From Deltaproteobacteria bacterium (GTDB lineage Bacteria > Desulfobacterota > Desulfobaccia > Desulfobaccales > Desulfobaccaceae): DNA of 17,135 bases. The notes beneath the pieces were generated by a model. It saw only the letters and a list, made by a program, of their open reading frames with translations, did not search any database and was not told the origin of the DNA. The stretch lies in the NCBI GenBank assembly GCA_016874895.1, contig VGSX01000042.1:1-17135 (forward strand). The letters are read 5' to 3'. Each line of letters begins with the position of its first letter. Position 1 is the first letter of the stretch. The translations under genes were made by a program, and so were the position numbers. Shown piece by piece: positions 1-9,100 of the stretch.

Positions 1-520
1 CGATTTGGGCTATTCCGGAAAATTTTTTAATAGGGGCGAGTCATGCCTCGCCCCTACAGGCTTCTTTGAACCGTCTATCAGGCTTTTTACACTGGATCCT
101 CAGATAGCTGAAGTGTTACTGCTTCCTTTGGGCCTGAACAAAGAGCGATCTCCAATGCATCTAATTATTGTAATTTCCAGTAGTTATTATATATCATCCC
201 AAAAGCTTGTCAAGCAAAAAAACCACTTATTGTTAATATTCTAAATAGGTTATGTCATATTTGGGGTTTTTACGAATTCATCATTGTTGAGAATCTCGAC
301 TGGGCTAACCGCTCTCGCACCCCGGCAGGATATCTTCCAGTGAACCTCATACCTAGGTGCAAATCTGCGGTATGCAATATTCGAAGTGTCATAGTCGCTT
401 ATCCTATTTTCTTCCCACTGTTAATTGCCCCAAATCAAAAATACGCCAATATTTCTTACCATCCAAAAGTCCCAACGTTTCGTAAGGACAACAGCTCGCC
501 GACCGCTGTAAACATGACAA
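1..520. other. AT-rich non-coding region downstream of the operon
   Basis: No convincing gene lies here. The short open frames on the plus strand (5-244 and 340-549) have no recognisable domain, no good ribosome binding site and low-complexity AT-rich composition. The stretch from about 160 to 290 is especially AT-rich. The region follows the stop codon of the kinase gene, which reads leftwards, so it should hold the 3' untranslated end and terminator of the operon. I could not find a clear stem-loop followed by a T-run in the correct orientation. The only strong structure is the palindrome at 31-56. Confidence 0.7.
31..56. repeat. Palindromic GC-rich repeat element (hairpin)
   Basis: A perfect 10-bp inverted repeat, taggggcgag at 31-40 and ctcgccccta at 47-56, surrounds a 6-nt loop. 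It is a GC-rich island in AT-rich surroundings. From memory, elements of the form 'TAGGGGCGA...TCGCCCCTA' are scattered in many copies between genes in several environmental bacterial genomes. It could also stop transcription from either side, but no clear T-run follows, so a dispersed repeat is the better reading. Confidence 0.6.
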
Positions 521-1933
521 TTATCTATATTTCTCGTAAGCCCTTCTGAAGGCCACAGCTTTTCCTTGATCCCGCAACTGTTCAAAGACCAGCGCTAACC
601 GTTTTAAAATTGCAGGTTTATTAGGATATTGCCGATTTAGATTAAGTAGAATCTCGGAAGCTTCCTGATATCTCGCCTGCAGTCCCAGAATAGATGCCTT
701 TTTCAGTAAGAGATCTGGGGCCTCCTGATCTTCCTCTAAGCACTTTTTTAGTACCTGTGCTGCTTCCGGGATATGTCTGGTTTTCAGATAAACCGTTAAT
801 GATTGCCGGCGCAGTTCCTTACCTAGAAAATCTGGTTGGCTTAAGATTTCGGGGTGGCTTTTAAATAGATCGATACATTCAAAGTAACGTTCCTCCTTTA
901 TTAGTGCCTTAATCATGATCACGAATGCTTGCCTGTCTTCAGACCGTTCATATTCCTGACGGGCAATTTGCTCAGCTCGTCGATAATCTTCCGTTTCCAG
1001 GGATTTTACGACATCCGAGGACCAGTCGATGTCCACTTCCGTGTAGGGAACCAACCGTTTTAACTCTCCAAAAGCTTTCTGGGTTTGACGGACTGTCCGA
1101 TAGGCTTGAGCAAGCTCTTCTACGCTTTGCCATCGGTCCTCAGGAGAAGCGGCAAGACATTTCATGATCAGATTCTCCAGCTGTGGAGAAACTGTATTGT
1201 TCAACTCCGAGGGCTTTGGAAATGGTTGATGGCGTGCAACCTGGCTTAATGTATCGTGCGGGAGACGCGAAGTAACGAGGTGGTAAAGCAGCACCCCCAA
1301 GCTATAAATATCTGCCAGGAAATAAGCTCCCTCATCTTTAAGTCTTGAAGAAATTCCCACCACTTCAGGAGCTGAATAGAGGATCGTGCCGCCGTTTTCT
1401 CTTGTACGGGTGTATAAGTCCTCCGGCATAAAACTGCTGCCGAAATCGGCCAGTTTTAACCGCTCCCCTGAAACCAGGATGTTCTGTGGCTTAATATCTC
1501 GGTGGGCAACCCCAAATCGATGCAGATGTTTTACTCCTTCCAAGATCTGCGAAAATAGGTCCAGAATCTTATCATATCTCAGCACAAGACCCTGTTCGCC
1601 AATATCGAGCAAGCGGGCCAAGGTGGAAGATGGGAAGTATTCCATTTCAATGACATACCATTCTCGCTGGGGTGGCACCCGCCCCATCCAATATATTTCC
1701 ACCACATTAGGATGGCTGGGGCGCCCCACAAGTGCACTTCCTTCTGCGAGTTCTTCATCGGATCGGCCCATTTGCTTAGGGATCTTGACAGCTACTACTT
1801 TGTCATCCTGCAAATTACTGGCTCGCCAAACCCAGCCGTAAGAGCCATCGCCGAGGCATTCCTGCAGTTCGTATCGATTCCCTAACTTCATATCGGCATT
1901 AGGCATGAAATACCGCGATTGAGAACTCATCAT
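521..1933 (-). CDS. Hanks-type Ser/Thr protein kinase with C-terminal TPR-like repeats
   Basis: A cytoplasmic eukaryotic-like kinase that should phosphorylate Ser or Thr on partner proteins, plausibly other products of this operon (inference). Visible in the 470-aa product: glycine-rich loop GDGSYGWV (about residues 28-35), VAVK lysine (residue 50), the HRDIKPQN catalytic loop (144-151), DFG (163-165), the APE motif (188-190) and DIYSLGV. All key catalytic residues are present, so it should be active. Residues from about 300 to the end are helical and repeat-like, with TPR character, suited to binding a partner. No membrane segment or extracellular sensor domain is seen, unlike many PknB-type kinases. 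The start at 1933 forms an ATGA overlap with the upstream gene's stop. The next ATG (1930) has better spacing from GAGAGG, so the start is uncertain by one codon. A longer open frame back to 2014 lies inside the upstream gene and is rejected. This is the last gene of the operon. Confidence 0.95.
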   Translation of the reverse strand: MMSSQSRYFMPNADMKLGNRYELQECLGDGSYGWVWRASNLQDDKVVAVKIPKQMGRSDEELAEGSALVGRPSHPNVVEIYWMGRVPPQREWYVIEMEYFPSSTLARLLDIGEQGLVLRYDKILDLFSQILEGVKHLHRFGVAHRDIKPQNILVSGERLKLADFGSSFMPEDLYTRTRENGGTILYSAPEVVGISSRLKDEGAYFLADIYSLGVLLYHLVTSRLPHDTLSQVARHQPFPKPSELNNTVSPQLENLIMKCLAASPEDRWQSVEELAQAYRTVRQTQKAFGELKRLVPYTEVDIDWSSDVVKSLETEDYRRAEQIARQEYERSEDRQAFVIMIKALIKEERYFECIDLFKSHPEILSQPDFLGKELRRQSLTVYLKTRHIPEAAQVLKKCLEEDQEAPDLLLKKASILGLQARYQEASEILLNLNRQYPNKPAILKRLALVFEQLRDQGKAVAFRRAYEKYR

Positions 1934-2508
1934 CCGCCTCTCACCACGATTTTTGATAAACGGAAAAGGTTGTCTTTCCCGCGTTGCACGATGAATTGTA
2001 GAAAACACAAGCATGATCCGATGCCTCCAGCCACTTCTTCTCTCAATTGAGTCTTATAACCTTGGGTGACAATTTTTCGCAGGCAGGCATGATCTGGCAA
2101 TCCTACCAATCCTTCAGTCCAGTATGCCATTAAGAGGATGGTAGCAGGGTTCTGCCATCGATGTTGCGCCAGAAGCAGGTTTTCCACCTTTGCAGAAAGA
2201 TCCTTTTGTTTGCCGTCGAAACGTTCAAATTCAGCCAGGAGCTCTACCCTTTGGGACGCGAAGTCAAACCAGGCGCTATCAGACCGGACATCAGCTGTAA
2301 TGTGTTTATAGTTTCCTTGTCTTGGCGCCGGGATTTCGGTTACCGCGCAAAAGCCAAGCTCCTTACCGGCATGAGTCAGATATGAAAGTCCTAAACTGTG
2401 AATACTCACTCCGGTGTCTTCCACACCCCAATCCGTCCAGATCGGCAGAATCCGTTGAGCCAGCTCCAGATCAGAGAGGCTCTGCAAAATACTCAGGCGA
2501 TCAGCCAT
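1930..2508 (-). CDS. Unrecognised 192-aa protein, possible restriction-endonuclease-like fold
   Basis: I do not recognise a named family. The central part looks like a PD-(D/E)xK nuclease core: D77-S-A-W, then a hydrophobic strand leading to E93-F-E95 (an ExE arrangement as in BamHI), followed by a helix with K107 and the stretch ENLLLA, and another strand (ATILLMAYW, about 122-130). This assignment is tentative and based only on pattern. The start at 2508 gives MADRLSIL and overlaps the HerA gene's end by 8 bp (ATGGCTGA). A GGGGA lies about 8 nt upstream. The longer frame starting at 2553 would overlap HerA by over 50 bp and is less likely. Its end overlaps the kinase start by ATGA, so all three are probably translationally coupled. 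If it is a nuclease, it could be the effector acting with HerA or under kinase control (inference). Confidence 0.8.
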   Translation of the reverse strand: MADRLSILQSLSDLELAQRILPIWTDWGVEDTGVSIHSLGLSYLTHAGKELGFCAVTEIPAPRQGNYKHITADVRSDSAWFDFASQRVELLAEFERFDGKQKDLSAKVENLLLAQHRWQNPATILLMAYWTEGLVGLPDHACLRKIVTQGYKTQLREEVAGGIGSCLCFLQFIVQRGKDNLFRLSKIVVRGG

Positions 2509-4186
2509 TCCATTGTCCCCAAAGCTGCAGGACCTCGGGAGACTCACCTCCATGCAGCAGCGCTTTCATCCCGACTTTGACCAACAAGGGTGCCGGAATA
2601 GAGCGCCCGCAGATTAGTGCCTCTCCAGTTGACAGATTCGGCAGTTCTTCGATATCCGCCTTGCTGACCATGTCCGATGTTTTGGCGATAAATCTTTGAT
2701 CATCAGGGTTTTTAAGGCGCATCGTTATGAGCGTATTGCACTGGGAGGTCACATCAGGGTCCAGTTTTGAAGGCCTTTGACTGATAATCGCGAATCCAAC
2801 CCCAAATTTCCGGCCTTCGGCGGCAATTTTTTTGATGATACGATGACTGACGGTGCTTCCTCCGGCCGGGGCAAAATTGTGCCCTTCCTCGTAGATAAGA
2901 AAGCAGGGGCGAATCCGGTCTGTTTTGCTGGATGCGGCCCGGAGTATTTCCCCTGAAATTAACGCCGTGATCACCTGCTTGGCCGTATCACTCAGCCCTT
3001 GCAGATCTATAATGACCAGCCGGCCCACGCGGTCTACCGGCCTGCCGATCATTTCATAGATATCTGTGGCACTGCCAATTGCCCCATGGTAGAAGCTTTG
3101 GGCCTCATTTAAGACCCGGGATAGTTTCATCGATGCAACTGCCGCACTTCTGCCATTCAATGCCTGGGCCTCCGCCGCGGAGAGTTCATCCCAGTTTCTC
3201 AGTTCTTCCAATCCATCTCCCAAATAATGGCGAAGGGTATTAATATCCCGTGGGGTCACCTGTTCCTGCAAACACCAATACCGAATTGCCACGTCCAAAA
3301 CCCGTTGTTGCGGCTCGGTCAGGCCGGGAAGGATTTCACTGACCTCATCCATCTCAAAATGGTCAAACTGCAAAGCCAATTCTCTATTAACACCGGCATA
3401 CTTTTCCCGGAACGCCGAGTCCTGAGGTGTATAGATATGGATCCCACCGCCGGCAGTTTGCAGACTTTCCATTAACTGCCGGATACGGGGAAGGGACTCT
3501 TTATCACGATTATCTTCCGTTTCACCCATAGATGGATTGAAGTGTAACTGGCCCCCCTGGAGGGCGCGGCCATATTCCCCGTGGGGATCAAAAACTACAA
3601 TGGTTCCATTATGGAAGGCTACCAATCTTTCTAATATCCTTCCCACCGTGTATGATTTCCCGGAGCCTGTCATTGCCAACACAGCCAGATGCTCCGTTAC
3701 CAGCCGGTTGACATCGAGAAAAACCGGCACTGCATCCGGCCCCTTTTCATATCCAACCAGGTTACCGATATGAAGGCTGGAATGTTCACTGAAGCCATAG
3801 AATTCACAGAGAAACTGAAAATCGACTTTCTCTACCCGGCTTCCTGGGTCTATCGGTCGGCGAGGTATTCGAATTTCGCCGGTGGCATGATCTTTGAGCC
3901 CCACGACTTCAATTTTGGCGGTTAATTGTTCACCCGTCACCTGGGCTCCAGGCAGCAGTTCCAACTCCGAGACCGACTGCCCTAATCCCGTATTGTAAAG
4001 CACATTGCTGCGGCTGATGCTGACAACGCGCGCCAGCACGTTGGAAAGCTCTTCACTCTCCCGCTCCTGGTGCGAGATTCGCACGAATTCTCCCCGCCGG
4101 CAGGCGAAAGAAGATTTCATCACCATCACCAGATTGGCAGGATCCCCGGTATTCCCGACCAAGGTGCCAATTGAAACTCCCGTCAT
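2501..4186 (-). CDS. herA: HerA-family hexameric ATPase/DNA translocase
   Basis: HerA proteins are FtsK-related hexameric motors that pump double-stranded DNA and usually work with a nuclease such as NurA. In this 561-aa product the first ~110 residues look like the HAS-barrel domain. The Walker A region is AMTGSGKS (171-178), followed by the family motif FDPHGEY (199-205). The Walker B region is FLIYEEGHNF (429-438), with acidic residues E433/E434. The block GRKFGVGFAIISQRPSKL (458-475) is a typical HerA signature. The length is normal and all ATPase motifs are intact. The start at 4186 is preceded by GCAGGAG at suitable spacing. It lies 28 bp after the NurA-like gene, the usual HerA/NurA pairing, and its end overlaps the 192-aa gene. 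In this context it is more likely a defence HerA than a housekeeping repair protein (inference). Confidence 0.95.
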   Translation of the reverse strand: MTGVSIGTLVGNTGDPANLVMVMKSSFACRRGEFVRISHQERESEELSNVLARVVSISRSNVLYNTGLGQSVSELELLPGAQVTGEQLTAKIEVVGLKDHATGEIRIPRRPIDPGSRVEKVDFQFLCEFYGFSEHSSLHIGNLVGYEKGPDAVPVFLDVNRLVTEHLAVLAMTGSGKSYTVGRILERLVAFHNGTIVVFDPHGEYGRALQGGQLHFNPSMGETEDNRDKESLPRIRQLMESLQTAGGGIHIYTPQDSAFREKYAGVNRELALQFDHFEMDEVSEILPGLTEPQQRVLDVAIRYWCLQEQVTPRDINTLRHYLGDGLEELRNWDELSAAEAQALNGRSAAVASMKLSRVLNEAQSFYHGAIGSATDIYEMIGRPVDRVGRLVIIDLQGLSDTAKQVITALISGEILRAASSKTDRIRPCFLIYEEGHNFAPAGGSTVSHRIIKKIAAEGRKFGVGFAIISQRPSKLDPDVTSQCNTLITMRLKNPDDQRFIAKTSDMVSKADIEELPNLSTGEALICGRSIPAPLLVKVGMKALLHGGESPEVLQLWGQWNG

Positions 4187-4214
4187 ATGCTGTCTCCTGC
4201 TCTAAAATTTGCTG

Positions 4215-5363
4215 TTACACATCGTCCAGTTCTTCCAGCCAGGCGTCCTCTATTCTTCGGCTTCTCATCTCCTGGGCGATTCCCCGTCGATAGCTTTCCA
4301 GGAAATATTCCAGGGCTTTTAATTCACGCAACGCCAGTTGTATAGGGAATGGTAAAGCCTTTTCACCGCCCGTGGCCGTCAAAGCCATCACTTGCCCAGT
4401 AATCAGGTCTATACCCGGGGCATCCCAACCAGGCGCGTCACCTATCAATTGCAGGAGGCGAGGTCCCGCATTCTGGCTGGCCCGGTAGTGAACCCCCAAC
4501 ACTCCCAACTCGGGGAGTATGGCAGGTTCCATTCTGGGGGTGTGGACATTCATTCGGAAGGCAGCCGTCCTGGAAAAGCTCCCCAAAAGTCCAAAGACAA
4601 AGCGCCTTTCCCCTATACCCATAATGGCCTTGGTATGTTGGTCCAGGGCCTGAAGCGCCACCGGATTGACCCTTTCCGTCGCCAGCACCTCCTTGCGGCC
4701 CTCCGCATCCCGAAGATCTGCCAGAGCCGAATGGACGATAGCCCCAAAGCGCTCGGCTGCCACCCCAGCCAAGATCGCTCCCTCCTGATTCCAGGGAAAC
4801 AGAGCTTCTCGCCGCCTCTCCCAAAATGATTGAATTGCTTCTAGAGCTTTACGAAAAGAAAGATGATATTCGTTTCCTCTCCGGAGGCTGGGCACCATAC
4901 TGCGGTTTAATACCAAGGGGCAATCAATGAGAACTATATCTGGCTGAAAAGTGTCCAGTCCCGCTTCTGCTAACCGGTAGGCCAGACGGGTTTCGTTCAA
5001 TTGGAGAATTTTTGATTGATCCTCAAAATCTATGTCGTCGATTTCGCAAAGGCTATCCTGTCCTGCTGTGGAAACGACGTTTTTTTCGATCTTTAAATCA
5101 ATGCGGACCGCGGCGGAGGCGAATAAAAAACCTCCCACCGTTTTCTTCACTGTACTGCGGGTGCCAATGCCGCTTACTTTGAGGTTAAGAGGAGTGGGAC
5201 GATCCACGCTTTTCACCAGGCCAGCTTCCACAAACATGGGTGCCACCGCTTCCAGTTCGCGGATCTGGTTCAGGATTCGGCCTACAGTTCCCGGCATATG
5301 TACCTGAGATTGGATTGCCAGCATCTGAGCCAGGCTGTGCGACTCCATCGAATTCTCGGTCAT
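4215..5363 (-). CDS. NurA-like protein, possibly with degenerate catalytic motifs
   Basis: NurA is a nuclease that docks on the HerA hexamer. The 382-aa product has the general NurA layout. A Gly-rich segment near residues 63-85 (SGIGTRS ... GGFLFASAAVRID) sits where the first motif (usually DGS) is expected. IVLIDCPLVLN (143-153) resembles the family's 'lvliDGsL'. EGAILAGVAAERFG (194-207) resembles the following 'vvGisK' segment. LPFPIQLALRE near residue 350 resembles the C-terminal 'YPxPLxxAH'. Two expected catalytic positions appear changed: the Asp of motif I and the His near the C-terminus. It may therefore be weakly active, or only a structural partner of HerA. The start at 5363 has a strong AAAGGAGGGG ribosome binding site 5 nt upstream and an ATGA overlap with the gene before it. 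Adjacency to HerA is the main support for the family call. Confidence 0.6.
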   Translation of the reverse strand: MTENSMESHSLAQMLAIQSQVHMPGTVGRILNQIRELEAVAPMFVEAGLVKSVDRPTPLNLKVSGIGTRSTVKKTVGGFLFASAAVRIDLKIEKNVVSTAGQDSLCEIDDIDFEDQSKILQLNETRLAYRLAEAGLDTFQPDIVLIDCPLVLNRSMVPSLRRGNEYHLSFRKALEAIQSFWERRREALFPWNQEGAILAGVAAERFGAIVHSALADLRDAEGRKEVLATERVNPVALQALDQHTKAIMGIGERRFVFGLLGSFSRTAAFRMNVHTPRMEPAILPELGVLGVHYRASQNAGPRLLQLIGDAPGWDAPGIDLITGQVMALTATGGEKALPFPIQLALRELKALEYFLESYRRGIAQEMRSRRIEDAWLEELDDV

Positions 5364-6175
5364 GGATTCCCCTCCTTTAACGGGGTGAGGTAGATTGCAT
5401 AAGGGCTTTTGTTTAAAGCCTCCCGGCCGGTTTCGCTCAGGCTTGCCTTGGTTATGTATCCAAATTCAGCCAGGTCAGCGCAGAGCCTTTTGCCTTGTTC
5501 CCGGCTTATTTTAAAGATAGGAGAACTTTCCAAGGAATCTAAGGCTTCTTCCAATGTTGCATATTCACGGCTGGCCAGATGAAGTAGTATGGAAAAATGG
5601 AGAGGTGTGAGGTTCGGTCCCGTTTGGACTTGCTTCGCCGTCTCTCTGGGTCTGCCCGCCAGGGCATAAAGCTGGGTGAGCCAATCCTGGGACAACTTGG
5701 GATGGTCCACTGTCCGTAGCGACCAGATAGGCAAAACAGTAACAGCCAGAACTCCGGTCGTGATCCGAGGCCGGTAATAGCCAACCGCCAGAGTCTGCCC
5801 GGCAAATTGCATGTTACTGATATGGTCGGTCAGGAAATCGCCCTGCAAACGGTATTGAACCTCACCAGCCAACAGTGCCGCCAGGCCGCTGCCATCTTTC
5901 GGAAGGCTGTCTGCATACTCAACTATCCAGCGTATGGGGATATCTTGGGCGCCCGGTTGAAATGGCGGAACTACCAGGAGCAGTCGGCCCGGCTCTTGGA
6001 TCCATTGTAGAAGCAATGAGCTCTGCTCCTCCAGCACAAAGTCTTCTCCCGACACCATCAAGACTCCAGATTCAACCGGGAATTCAGAGGTGGATGCTGC
6101 TTGCAGGGTCATACCAAGAATTCTCTGACGCCGACCTTCGCCAATACGTCCATAGAGCCATACTGGGGGGATCAT
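5360..6175 (-). CDS. Unrecognised 271-aa protein with C-terminal winged-helix-like domain
   Basis: No family recognised. Residues ~1-180 are a mixed, strand-rich region with hydrophobic stretches (RLLLVVPPF at 64-72, TTGVLAVTVLPIW near 139-151) but no membrane segment. Residues ~189-255 look like a winged helix: LTPLHFSILLHLASREYATLEEAL, then ADLAEFGYITKASLSETGREAL, the usual arrangement of helix-turn-helix plus wing in MarR-like and restriction-associated DNA-binding domains. It may bind DNA or act as an adaptor between the large ATPase and the NurA/HerA pair (inference). Its ATG at 6175 overlaps the ATPase stop by ATGA, and its own stop overlaps the NurA-like start in the same way. This implies matched expression of the three proteins. 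Confidence 0.8.
   Translation of the reverse strand: MIPPVWLYGRIGEGRRQRILGMTLQAASTSEFPVESGVLMVSGEDFVLEEQSSLLLQWIQEPGRLLLVVPPFQPGAQDIPIRWIVEYADSLPKDGSGLAALLAGEVQYRLQGDFLTDHISNMQFAGQTLAVGYYRPRITTGVLAVTVLPIWSLRTVDHPKLSQDWLTQLYALAGRPRETAKQVQTGPNLTPLHFSILLHLASREYATLEEALDSLESSPIFKISREQGKRLCADLAEFGYITKASLSETGREALNKSPYAIYLTPLKEGNP
5369..5378 (-). promoter_or_regulatory. Strong ribosome binding site for the NurA-like gene
   Basis: Minus-strand AAAGGAGGGG lies 5 nt before the ATG at 5363. It fixes that start and lies inside the end of the 271-aa gene, so the NurA-like gene can be translated both by reinitiation at ATGA and independently. Confidence 0.7.
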
Positions 6176-9100
6176 GAGAAACTCCCTCCCAGGGAATAGG
6201 TCCGACGCAAAAAGCCGTAAGTTATTAAAGATTCTGATTCCTTTGATTCCAGATCGAAATCTTTTCCTGCCCCGATGGCTTCGACTATTTGCGACCAGCG
6301 GTCAAAAGCTACTTCTGTCTCTTTTAAAAATTCATTCCCCTCTTTTTCCCAGTCTGCCAGCCGGTTCTGAATAAATTGCACGCACTCTTTCAGAGAACTC
6401 TGCTTTTCCAGGGTTGGCAGCGTAATTTCCGCCGCCGGTTCTTTTCTTTTGATCCGGTTGAGAGCATTGATGGCCACAAACGAAGCACTGAGCTTAGGAT
6501 TTTCCAACAGTTTTCGCCGATAATCGGTAATTGCATTTTCAACCGTCTGGATTTGCCCCGCTAAAACCTGCATACTTCTCTTGGGTGAATCGAAGAGGCG
6601 GATGGCCTTTTCCATAAGCGGTTGGAAGTTGCCTAAACGTGCTTGATTATCATGGTCTTTTCTCAGACGATCCACGTCCTCGGTCCTGTTCTCCTCCAAT
6701 TCGTCCTGGATCAGTTCCGGTTTGGCTATAAGCGTTTCCAGGGGGGGTAAAGATTCGGGGTAGGCGAAATCCTCAGGTGCGTTGGTAAGTTGAGTGCTGA
6801 TTTCGGCCAGCTTATCGTCCTGGGAAGCCAACATATCCCTGAGTTCCCCATGGGTCTTGCGAAGAGTTCTAAAGGCACGTAATATCTGCCCCTCGATCTC
6901 TTCCAAGGAAGTTTCCTGTCCAGTTCTAAGATCGATCCCAACCTCGCCGGCCAGTTTGTCAAGCGCCGCTGACGCTTCCCCGATCTGCAGGTCGCGGAGG
7001 TAATAATGCAATGTCCCAGGTTCCGATACCTGGACCTTTATGGTTTGTCCACCTCCCGCAGCCACACTCCGTGCCGCATCCAGAATGTGGGTGATCTTTT
7101 CCAATGACAGTGTGAAAAGCGCCACGGGAAAGGTATCCGGGACGTTTTCTTTAATCTCCTGCTGCAGCTTTTCTACGCGTGTGCGAATTTTCTTGTCCGC
7201 ATCCCGGAGGTATTTGATGAAAAGCTCCGCCCGGCGTATCCGCCGCCACAACTCCTGATTATCATCATCAAAGTTCAGGGTGCGGATATTTTCGTCATGC
7301 TTCATCTGCTGGTAGCGATCCTTGTTGAAAACAAAATCAACTTTACGGATAACCTCCCGGCGATGGCTGGAGCAGGCGCATAATTCTCCGACAATCTCCT
7401 CGGGTGATTTTTGAAAAAGCGAGGCTGTTTCCTTAATTTCCAGGGTAGAAAGGCTGTCTCGAGCTTCAGTCAATAATTGTCTGGCTTTTTTGGTCTTGGC
7501 CCCGACTTTAGCTGATCCTTCTGGCCCGAACAGGTCTTGTACTCGGCCTTCCCCAAAAACAATTTCCATTTTAGTGACAATCTGTCCATACTCTCCATTG
7601 AGCCAATTTGACGCTTCGACCTGCATGTTGTTCAATTGCGACCAGGTCCGCAGCTTATAGTCATTGAGACCTTTTCCGGAAGTTTTGCTTTCCTCGGCAA
7701 ATTGCATCTCGCACAAAAGATTCATCCACTCCTGATAAATTGTGCGTTCTTTCACCCCTTCCCAGGTATACCCCCAAAACCACTCCTTTTTGGCGGCCTC
7801 AAAGGTCCAGGGATTTTTGTCGACCACCAGGCGGCGAATCAGGGCTGACAGAAAAGACGGAAACTGTAGTTGGGCGCTGTCGTCAAAGCCAGAGAACATC
7901 AGGGCCCGTTCATCGTCCCCATAACCGGCAGCGCGCGCTTTGGGAGGAATACGGAGTTTGGCCAATACCGAGATCAAGTCTTTCACGTTGACCGGGGAAT
8001 TTTCATCCAGGTCAGCCAAAGATAAAGGCTCGGCCCCCTCCAACCTCAGATGACACCAACCCTTAACCAAAGTCTCGAGTTCTTTTTCATTCAGATTCCC
8101 GCTGGCCCGCAGCGGCCAAGCAATTCTTCCCATAAGGTCGAGTTTCCTGCGCCAGTCAATCACCGCTAGCATGAAGGGGCGAATGATTCCCTGCAGCCTG
8201 TTCGTGAATGATGAGGTGAATACATGGTTATTCAGCTCAAAACCATTCCAGCCTGATCTGGGGAGACCGACCTGATAAAGGGCATTCTCCTCGGTGGAAC
8301 TGAGTTGATAGACCATTAAGTATGACGGAGCATTTTTGATCACTGCAGTTGTCGGTGCATTAAATTGATCCACCAGAGCCCTTGAGGAAGTAAAAGCCAC
8401 GACCGGAAAACGTCCTTGATCGGTAAATTGTCCGGCAGCCAGGCGGCAGAGCCGCTCCAGCTCCTCCAGATTTTTTACCCAGGCAAGCACCAGGCGGCCT
8501 TGGGGGTGAAGCTTCAGTCCATCCAGCGTTACCAGGCCTCCGGTAGGGCTGTGCTTAGTTTTCGTTGCGGTGGCGATGGCCACGGTATCTTCTTCCCCCA
8601 TCCCCGACGGAACCGGATCATATTCCCAATTCTGATCTAAAACCCGCATTGCTCCCACTAATACAGCCCGGGCGCGGGAAGCGTCCTTCTCGCCTTTGCG
8701 TGCCGCCAAGGCCTGGCGGTGTGCTTCACCCATATCAGGATCGCGCAAGACCAGAGTTTTTTGCCCCTGCTGGCGATGCCGCAAATCCAGCCGGTTAATC
8801 ATGGCCATGCTTGGTGCGATATGAGTGGCGTCCTCTTCCTGAATATCCTGGCTCCCCAGAAACTTGCGCCATAAGGCCCTGGCCACGTCTTCAGCCGCCG
8901 GATGTGGATACAGCAAGGCTATCAGCTGGACAAAATCACTCTGCCGCAAAGGAATGAGGAGCGTCTGTTTTCCATCTGTCCGAACCGCGCCTTTTGTCTC
9001 ATGAATGGCATACGTTCCCAGATTGGCAAGCAACTGCTTCAAATCCAAAGGCTGATCAACACCCACCAGCCGCCAATATTCTTTGTCACGCTGGAATTTC

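Noticed and set aside
203..225. Terminator made by gcttgtcaagc followed by a run of A
   Set aside because: On the plus strand the run is A not T, and on the minus strand the T-run comes before the stem, so it fits a terminator in neither direction.
5..549. Small plus-strand open frames of 79 and 69 aa at the left end
   Set aside because: No ribosome binding site, no recognisable domain, AT-rich low-complexity translation; the second also overlaps the kinase end.
4438..4824. 128-aa Gly/Ser-rich minus-strand frame inside the NurA-like gene
   Set aside because: Alternate-frame shadow; composition is unlike a real protein and the other frame has family motifs and a ribosome binding site.
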